A stretch of 5,197 nucleotides of DNA from Hydrogenothermaceae bacterium (GTDB lineage Bacteria > Aquificota > Aquificae > Hydrogenothermales > Hydrogenothermaceae): positions 1 to 5,197 of the forward strand of contig JALSSE010000028.1 of the NCBI GenBank assembly GCA_026984415.1, read 5' to 3'. This document shows, one piece after another, positions 1 through 4,189 of this stretch (within the stretch, counting starts at the first letter, position 1; every line of letters begins with the position of its first letter). The notes under the pieces were generated by a model, which saw only the letters and a list, made by a program, of their open reading frames with translations, made no database searches and had not been told where the DNA came from. The position numbers and the translations under genes are program-made.

Positions 1-716
1 AGATAGTCCCTGTTCAGCTGGCAATTCATACCCTAACTGTTGGGGTTATGATAAATGCTGTTTTAGGTGTTCAGACTGCGTGGTTTCCTTTATTTTTTAT
101 GCAAAATCTTGATTTTCAGATGTCAAAAAAGATTTTTTATTTTATTCAGATATCAACAGTTCTTGTAATATTTTCTTTTTACAGTTTAGATTACAGCCTT
201 ATTGGTTTATCAGCAGTAATAGAGATTCTATCTTTATTTCTTTTTGTTTTGCTTATGTTTGTTATTATCAAACAGGGAAAGATGATACAAAAAATTCCTT
301 ATGCAGTTAAATTGTTTTCAGCTGGACATCTATTTTTGTTTTTAGGTTTATTTACAGCTTTGTTTGTTTCTGGATTTAAAAAGTTTAATTATATAGGAAT
401 TCATCTTGATTTTATGGTTTACGGTTTTGCATTTTTTACTATTTTAGGAGGAGTTTTACACCTTACCCCAAGGATTTTGTGGAATATGGTAAGTGTTAAA
501 AAAGCACAGGAAGGAAAACAGGTTCCACAGATTAATAAACTTTTAAACAGTGATACTGTTGATAAAATAAACTTTTTAATGGTTGGTCTGTTTGGAATCA
601 GTATGGCTTTAGAAATTATTTTAGGTTCAAGTATTTTCTGGTTGATTTATCTAACTGGAGTTTTATTCACTTTTCTAAAATTCTTTATTGATTTTTACAG
701 GTTTTACAGGTATTAA
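1..716 (+). CDS. Polytopic membrane protein, heme-copper oxidase subunit I-like (C-terminal part, 5' end off window)
   Basis: The reading frame is open from base 3 and ends in TAA at 714-716, giving 237 visible residues. An ATG at 48 lies in the middle of a conserved-looking helix, so it is probably internal and the true start is upstream. The protein is very hydrophobic, with about seven membrane segments (visible residues roughly 5-30, 43-61, 65-90, 103-123, 131-155, 189-207, 210-230). Two helices carry the G-x7-G...P pattern typical of cytochrome oxidase subunit I/NorB-like proteins: residues 9-29 (His9, Gly14, Gly22, Pro29) and residues 134-157 (His134, Gly141, Gly149, then HLTPR with His153, Pro156 and Arg157). 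A further His109 lies in another helix. Such histidines are heme or metal ligands in the oxidase superfamily, but I cannot show that heme is bound here. NnrS-type or other His-rich membrane proteins are alternatives. The coding region is certain; the family is tentative. Confidence 0.6.
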   Translation, partial: IVPVQLAIHTLTVGVMINAVLGVQTAWFPLFFMQNLDFQMSKKIFYFIQISTVLVIFSFYSLDYSLIGLSAVIEILSLFLFVLLMFVIIKQGKMIQKIPYAVKLFSAGHLFLFLGLFTALFVSGFKKFNYIGIHLDFMVYGFAFFTILGGVLHLTPRILWNMVSVKKAQEGKQVPQINKLLNSDTVDKINFLMVGLFGISMALEIILGSSIFWLIYLTGVLFTFLKFFIDFYRFYRY

Positions 717-731
717 TTCCAGTAATATTAA

Positions 732-760
732 TTATTTAGGTTTGCTTCTTGTTGTATAAT
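732..760 (+). promoter_or_regulatory. Possible sigma-70-type promoter for folD
   Basis: In the 78-base gap before folD there is a perfect TATAAT at 755-760. The best -35 at a 17-base spacing is the poor match TTATTT (732-737). A second TATAAT lies at 768-773 but would leave a leader of only about 15 bases and would place the start site on or very near the SD site. The surroundings are AT-rich, so chance matches are likely. The alternative is read-through from the upstream membrane-protein gene, since no terminator hairpin is visible between them. Confidence 0.35.
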
Positions 761-777
761 ATATACCTATAATTTAT

Positions 778-783
778 GGAGGA
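778..783 (+). promoter_or_regulatory. Ribosome binding site of folD
   Basis: GGAGGA lies 11 bases before the ATG at 795. This is a strong SD sequence at a slightly long spacing, with a T-rich spacer. No other in-frame start codon is nearer to it, which supports the chosen folD start. Confidence 0.75.
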
Positions 784-794
784 TTTTTGTTTTT

Positions 795-1676
795 ATGATT
801 TTACTTGATGGGAAGGCTTTAGCAGAAAAGATAAAAGAAGAACTGAAAAAAGAAGTTGAAGAATATACAAAAAAAGGATTGAGAAACCCAGCACTTGCCG
901 TTATTTTAGTCGGGGATAATCCTGCAAGTAAGGTTTATGTGAAAAATAAAAGGAATGCCTGTGAACAGGTTGGGATAAATTCTTTGTGTTTCCAATTACC
1001 AGAAAATACAACACAGGTTGAACTTTTAGAATTAATTGGCAAACTCAACGGAGATGAAAATATAGACGGAATTTTAGTTCAGCTTCCTTTACCAAGGCAT
1101 ATTGATACCCAATCTATAATTGAAGCGATAAATCCAAAAAAAGATGTTGATGGATTTCATCCAGAAAATGTTGGTAAATTAGCAACTGGAATGGAAGACG
1201 CAGTTTTACCGTGTACCCCTTTTGGAATAAAACTCCTTTTAAAACATTACAATATAGAGACTTTCAAAAAAGATGTTGTAGTAGTTGGAGCAAGTAATAT
1301 TGTTGGTAAGCCAATGTCATTACTACTTTTAAGAAATGAAGAATCCACTGTTACAGTTTGCCATAAAAATACAAAAGATTTAAAATCTCATACTTTAAAT
1401 GCAGAAATACTTATTGTTGCAGTTGGAAAACCCAAATTAATAACTGCTGACATGGTAAAAGATGGTGCTGTGGTTGTTGATGTTGGAATTAATAAAACAG
1501 AAGATGGAAAATTGGTTGGAGATACAGATTTTGAGAATTTAAAAGAGAAAGTTTATGCTATTACTCCTGTTCCCGGTGGAGTTGGTCCAATGACAGTTGC
1601 ATCTTTATTGATAAACACTATTAATCTTTACCGTCTGAAACATCATTACTCACCTCATCCTTTGACACAAATCTAA
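795..1676 (+). CDS. folD: Bifunctional methylene-tetrahydrofolate dehydrogenase / methenyl-tetrahydrofolate cyclohydrolase FolD
   Basis: This cytosolic enzyme of one-carbon metabolism interconverts 5,10-methylene-THF and 10-formyl-THF in two steps, with NADP(H) as the usual cofactor. The 293 residues are close to the usual 280-300. The N-terminal catalytic domain has the Y-x3-K pair (Tyr48, Lys52), the DGILVQLPLP motif (91-100) and the KDVDGFHPENVGK folate/active-site motif (116-128, Asp119). LPCTPFG (138-144) precedes the Rossmann domain, whose nucleotide loop is VVGASNIVGKP (163-173). The C-terminal signature is PVPGGVGPMTVA (258-269). Family members usually end soon after this; here a tail of about 13-18 residues (276-293) is encoded in sequence shared antisense with the convergent DUF502 gene. 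The start ATG is supported by GGAGGA at 778-783. Identification is very secure; only the C-terminal tail is odd. Confidence 0.97.
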   Translation: MILLDGKALAEKIKEELKKEVEEYTKKGLRNPALAVILVGDNPASKVYVKNKRNACEQVGINSLCFQLPENTTQVELLELIGKLNGDENIDGILVQLPLPRHIDTQSIIEAINPKKDVDGFHPENVGKLATGMEDAVLPCTPFGIKLLLKHYNIETFKKDVVVVGASNIVGKPMSLLLLRNEESTVTVCHKNTKDLKSHTLNAEILIVAVGKPKLITADMVKDGAVVVDVGINKTEDGKLVGDTDFENLKEKVYAITPVPGGVGPMTVASLLINTINLYRLKHHYSPHPLTQI

Positions 1677-2250
1677 TATCTTTTTTAACTGCAAGTCCTC
1701 CAGAAAGTATGATTTTTGTTGCTTCATCTACTGTAAGATTTGTAGGGATTACATCTTCTTCTTTGTAGAAGATTGTGTATCCTGATGTTGGGTTTGGGGC
1801 AGTTGGAACATAAACTGCATAGTACTTTTCACCTTCAAGGATAAGTTCATTTGCAACAAAACCAATAGATAGAGAGTGCCTGTCTGGAAAGTGGACAAAA
1901 ACTGTTTTTGAAAAATTTTTCTTTGTTGAAAAAAGACTTTCCATAGTTTGTTTTGTGGCTGAATATATAGTTCTAACCAATGGAATTCTATCAATAAAAT
2001 AATCCCATAATTCAAGGGCTTTTTTACCTAAATAGTTCTCTGCCAACAGTCCTACTAAAAAAACAAGGGTAAGGGTAATAAGAACACCAATACCGGGAAT
2101 ATGTGGAATTGGAACGAAATACCGTATATACGGAAGGACAAGATTATTGACAAATGCAAGTACTGTAACAACAAGCCATATTGTAACTGCAATCGGGACT
2201 AATATAAATAGTCCCGTTAGAAATATATGTCTGAATCTTTTAAAGTTCAT
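1621..2250 (-). CDS. DUF502 family membrane protein
   Basis: A 209-residue protein of the DUF502 family, whose function is not known to me. It has a basic N-terminus (MNFKRFRHIF), a first membrane helix at about 9-33 and a second at about 53-71. A soluble C-terminal domain follows, with the family hallmarks IPLVRTIYSATKQ (89-101), GFVANE (130-135), VPTAPNPTSGY (148-158) and LSGG (182-185). By the positive-inside rule the N-terminus, and hence the C-terminal domain after two helices, faces the cytoplasm. It is the last gene of the minus-strand cluster and begins 2 bases after the stop of the protease gene. No clear SD is seen, so translational coupling is likely. Its last 18 codons overlap the 3' end of folD on the other strand. 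A GC-rich hairpin lies near its start (2194-2216). Family assignment is secure; its role is unknown. Confidence 0.92.
   Translation of the reverse strand: MNFKRFRHIFLTGLFILVPIAVTIWLVVTVLAFVNNLVLPYIRYFVPIPHIPGIGVLITLTLVFLVGLLAENYLGKKALELWDYFIDRIPLVRTIYSATKQTMESLFSTKKNFSKTVFVHFPDRHSLSIGFVANELILEGEKYYAVYVPTAPNPTSGYTIFYKEEDVIPTNLTVDEATKIILSGGLAVKKDIRFVSKDEVSNDVSDGKD
2194..2216 (-). repeat. GC-rich inverted repeat (potential RNA hairpin) in the start of the DUF502 gene
   Basis: A perfect 8-base inverted repeat (CGGGACTA / TAGTCCCG) with a 7-base AT-only loop lies 35-57 bases into the DUF502 coding sequence. Five of the eight pairs are G-C, unusual in this AT-rich DNA. No T-run follows on either strand, so it is not an ordinary intrinsic terminator. 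It encodes part of the first membrane helix (around GLFILVPI). A role in mRNA structure is possible but unproven. Confidence 0.5.
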
Positions 2251-2252
2251 CT

Positions 2253-3110
2253 TTAATTTGTTGTTTTACCAGTATTCCCCGGTCTTTGATAAGGTACAGG
2301 AATATACTGAACAGCTGGTGTGCCACCTGTTGGTTGAGGATATAAGTCCATTAATGCATAGACTTCCTCTGGCATATCTGTGCTTACATTTAATCCTAAT
2401 TCTTTTAAATGTTCTACTGTAAGTGGATAATCGTGAGTCCATTTTCCCTGTGATAGTTCTTCTGCAATATTCTCTGCTTTTGATTCATCAAAACCTTTTT
2501 GTAAAAGTAGATTTTTTACTGTATCTTTCATTTGTTTTAAAGCTTTTTTACTTACATCTATCTTAACCAGTGTTTCGTCATCAATATCTTTAGGTTCTTT
2601 TAGGTTCTCTATTTTTACAATAGACGCCGCTGGTTCCTGTCCCAATTGTGGGTCAACAGGACCTAAAACAGCGTGTGGGTCCATAACTATTTTATCTGCT
2701 GCAAGTGCTATAAGTGTTCCTCCTGACATTGCATAATGTGGAACAATTACTCTAACTTCTGCCTGATGGCTTGCAAGTGCGTTTGCTATTTGTGTTGCAG
2801 CTAATGCTATACCACCAGGTGTATGAACAATAAAATCAATAGGCATATCCTTAGGGGTTAATCTTATTGCCCTTAAAACCTGTTCTGAATCTTCTATTGT
2901 TATAAATCTCATCATAAAAAATCCTAAAAACGAACGGCTTTCCTGTCTGTGGATAAGAGTAATAACCCTTGATTTCCTCTTTTCCTCTATTGCTTTAATT
3001 AACCTATCCCTTGCCCACTGTAAAGTCTGGGCTTTCATCATTGGTAAAATCAGTAAAAGTATAAAAATCAGCCAGAATAGTTGACTGATAAAATAACCGT
3101 ATTGGTCCAT
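2253..3110 (-). CDS. SDH-family ClpP-fold serine protease, membrane-anchored
   Basis: This 285-residue protein belongs to the SDH/SppA-like ClpP-fold proteases (the serine dehydrogenase proteinase family, Pfam SDH_sah). Residues 7-24 form a single N-terminal membrane helix. A basic stretch follows (Arg34, Arg36, Lys44-Arg48), so by the positive-inside rule the catalytic domain would be cytoplasmic. The ClpP/crotonase core shows IDFIVHTPGG (91-100, oxyanion-type Gly pair), HYAMSGGT (125-132, probable nucleophile Ser129) and DPHAVLGPVDPQ (144-155). The general base is not clear: His146 and Lys166 are candidates. The last 30 residues are rich in Pro, Gly and Thr and look disordered. AGGAGG (3120-3125), inside the end of the dUTPase gene, is 9 bases from the ATG and fixes the start. 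The DUF502 membrane gene follows after 2 bases. The family is secure; the substrate is unknown. Confidence 0.88.
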   Translation of the reverse strand: MDQYGYFISQLFWLIFILLLILPMMKAQTLQWARDRLIKAIEEKRKSRVITLIHRQESRSFLGFFMMRFITIEDSEQVLRAIRLTPKDMPIDFIVHTPGGIALAATQIANALASHQAEVRVIVPHYAMSGGTLIALAADKIVMDPHAVLGPVDPQLGQEPAASIVKIENLKEPKDIDDETLVKIDVSKKALKQMKDTVKNLLLQKGFDESKAENIAEELSQGKWTHDYPLTVEHLKELGLNVSTDMPEEVYALMDLYPQPTGGTPAVQYIPVPYQRPGNTGKTTN

Positions 3111-3114
3111 TAAA

Positions 3115-3801
3115 TTAAGCCTCCTGATGTAATTTGCTAAATGCTTCTCTTATTTTATCTTCTAATTCTTCTTTATTTTTTACTTCCTGTACTATTTTAA
3201 AAAGGTACTGGTTGTCTTCCATTCCTTCAATAGATTTTTTATAGGTTCCTTTATTGTAGCCCATTTCCTGCCTTATGTGGTTTAGAACATTTTTTCCAAT
3301 GTATAAAAGGTAAAGATTTTTGAAAGAGATTGTATTTTTTACTAACAGTCCAAAGAAAAATACACCTTCTAAAGAATTTCCTTTTAAAAATCCTTCTGCA
3401 ACCCTTTCAGTAAGGAATATTATTTTCTTGTACTTATCTGTTTCTGCTAAATAGTGGTTAATATATTCTCCAGATACATTTATATTATGGAAATCTTCTT
3501 TTATACCTCTTAAAAAATAGTCTATTTCAGGACTTCCTATAATTTCTCCAATATCATTGTAGTCTAAAAGTATATAAGACATTATAAAATGCCATATATC
3601 CACAACTTCTATCTGTACATTTTCCATATCTGGTTCTTGTTTTTTCCACCACTTCCACGGCAAACTATCTACAAGTTCAGCACACTCTATCCATGTTGCC
3701 CTTACAAAATCTTCTTTTGTCCTTTCTTTTCTCCATTCAGAATTTATTTTTTTATTAAGTTCTTCCTGAAGCTGAAACATATCTAAAATTTCTACTTTCA
3801 T
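3115..3801 (-). CDS. Dimeric (all-alpha) dUTP diphosphatase
   Basis: The enzyme hydrolyses dUTP to dUMP and diphosphate, keeping uracil out of DNA and supplying dUMP for thymidylate synthesis. It belongs to the dimeric, MazG-like all-alpha dUTPases known from Campylobacter, kinetoplastids and phages, not to the trimeric Dut family. From the ATG at 3801 it has 228 residues, typical of the family. The Mg2+-binding acidic motifs are E-x2-E at Glu39/Glu42 (IECAELVDSLPWKWWKK, 38-54) and E-x2-D at Glu65/Asp68 (IEVVDIWHF, 64-72). The C-terminal motif GYNKGTYKK (181-189) followed by EDN (195-197) matches the nucleotide-contacting region of the family. An in-frame TTG at 3822 would add seven residues, but AAAGGA at 3808-3813 lies 6 bases before the ATG at 3801, so I prefer the ATG. 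The upstream gene's stop overlaps this SD, and the protease gene follows after 4 bases. It is an all-alpha enzyme with no membrane segment. Confidence 0.92.
   Translation of the reverse strand: MKVEILDMFQLQEELNKKINSEWRKERTKEDFVRATWIECAELVDSLPWKWWKKQEPDMENVQIEVVDIWHFIMSYILLDYNDIGEIIGSPEIDYFLRGIKEDFHNINVSGEYINHYLAETDKYKKIIFLTERVAEGFLKGNSLEGVFFFGLLVKNTISFKNLYLLYIGKNVLNHIRQEMGYNKGTYKKSIEGMEDNQYLFKIVQEVKNKEELEDKIREAFSKLHQEA
3120..3125 (-). promoter_or_regulatory. Ribosome binding site of the SDH-family protease gene
   Basis: A perfect AGGAGG lies 9 bases upstream of the ATG at 3110 and within the last codons of the dUTPase gene. This sets the start and suggests coupled translation within the cluster. 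Confidence 0.8.
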
Positions 3802-3807
3802 GATTTT

Positions 3808-3813
3808 TCCTTT
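3808..3813 (-). promoter_or_regulatory. Ribosome binding site that decides the dUTPase start
   Basis: AAAGGA is 6 bases from the ATG at 3801. It partly overlaps the TAA stop of the upstream NifU-like gene (3812-3814), an arrangement typical of stop-start coupling. It lies downstream of the alternative TTG at 3822, which therefore lacks a matching SD. Confidence 0.75.
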
Positions 3814-4150
3814 ATAATCCAATTGCTTTTTTTACAATGTTTAACCTGTTTTCCATTTTATCCTTTTCTTTTTCTTCTTTGAAAAATTCAAGGATTTCTT
3901 TGTCGTCTATTTTTATGTTGTCTACTTTTTGTCCTTTAAGTTTTTCACAAACTAAATCAGCTATAGCCATAAGTTTTTTACATCTTTTTGAGGATGTAAA
4001 CTTAGCATCTACTATTTTTTTATTTTCTGTTTTTACGTAGCATTCTACTTTATGTACACCTTCCTGATATGAACCTAATAATTCAAAACCTTCTAACTTT
4101 TCTTCTACTTTATTTTTAAGCCCCTGTTTATGATATTCAGAAACCTTCAT
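3812..4150 (-). CDS. Small NifU/IscU-like protein lacking the usual cysteine set
   Basis: A charged 112-residue protein with no membrane segment. Residues about 34-76 resemble the core of the NifU N-terminal/IscU scaffold fold. A strand pair (VECYVKTENKKIVDAKF, 35-51) is followed by SKRCKKLMAIADLVCEKLKGQKVD (54-77), which parallels the IscU stretch of a Cys-containing loop, an AIA-type helix and a 'kG' turn. Only Cys57 falls where an IscU cluster-ligand cysteine would be. The first ligand (in the CGD-type motif) and the C-terminal His-Cys are not seen; Cys37 and Cys68 are in other places. The C-terminal helix (ENRLNIVKKAIGL) sits where family members carry the last ligand. It may be a diverged regulator or carrier, or a fold resemblance only. 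It is the first gene of the four-gene cluster. AGAGGT at 4155-4160 supports the ATG at 4150. The gene is convincing; the function is not recognised with confidence. Confidence 0.6.
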   Translation of the reverse strand: MKVSEYHKQGLKNKVEEKLEGFELLGSYQEGVHKVECYVKTENKKIVDAKFTSSKRCKKLMAIADLVCEKLKGQKVDNIKIDDKEILEFFKEEKEKDKMENRLNIVKKAIGL

Positions 4151-4154
4151 CTTT

Positions 4155-4160
4155 ACCTCT
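4155..4160 (-). promoter_or_regulatory. Ribosome binding site of the NifU-like gene
   Basis: AGAGGT lies 4 bases before the ATG at 4150 (its AGAGG core is 5 bases away). It is a good SD at a normal spacing and sits in the short leader downstream of the extended -10 promoter. Confidence 0.7.
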
Positions 4161-4173
4161 GTTTTTTAATTTA

Positions 4174-4182
4174 ATTATAACA
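4174..4182 (-). promoter_or_regulatory. Extended -10 promoter for the four-gene minus-strand cluster
   Basis: On the minus strand the gap between the branching-enzyme stop (4190) and the NifU-like start (4150) contains TGTTATAAT. This is a perfect TG-N-TATAAT extended -10 element. No good -35 hexamer is found 16-18 bases upstream (GGCATT-like), which is normal for extended -10 promoters. The predicted start site, near 4167, gives a leader of about 17 bases containing the SD. This would let the NifU-like, dUTPase, protease and DUF502 genes be transcribed independently of the branching-enzyme gene. Confidence 0.6.
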
Positions 4183-4189
4183 GATATTT

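Noticed and set aside
48..50. ATG at 48 as the start of the first membrane protein.
   Set aside because: The in-frame sequence before it (from base 3) encodes the front of the same conserved helix (IHTLTVG), so the gene starts off the window.
1279..1311. Ala in place of Arg in the FolD nucleotide-loop motif (VVGASNIVGKP).
   Set aside because: Ala at this position also occurs in well-characterised FolD proteins such as that of E. coli, so it is not unusual.
1749..2015. Minus-strand 88-residue frame inside the DUF502 gene.
   Set aside because: It is an alternative frame within a clearly conserved family gene, with low-complexity Gln/Leu/Phe-rich product.
2310..2331. Imperfect inverted repeat (ACAGCTGG...CCACCTGT) near the end of the protease gene.
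   Set aside because: It has a mismatch, a very small loop and no T-run, and lies in Pro/Gly/Thr codons that readily give such symmetry, so it is not a supported terminator.
2147..2422. Plus-strand frame spanning the protease-DUF502 junction.
   Set aside because: It lies antisense to two well-supported genes, its composition looks like shadow translation and it has no SD.
3802..3822. Seven-residue N-terminal extension of the dUTPase from an in-frame TTG at 3822.
   Set aside because: The SD AAAGGA (3808-3813) lies after the TTG and at the right distance from the ATG at 3801. The ATG also gives the typical family length.
3589..4040. Plus-strand open frames opposite the dUTPase and NifU-like genes, rich in Phe, Ser and Leu.
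   Set aside because: They are antisense shadows of A-rich minus-strand coding sequence, with no SD and no recognisable domain.
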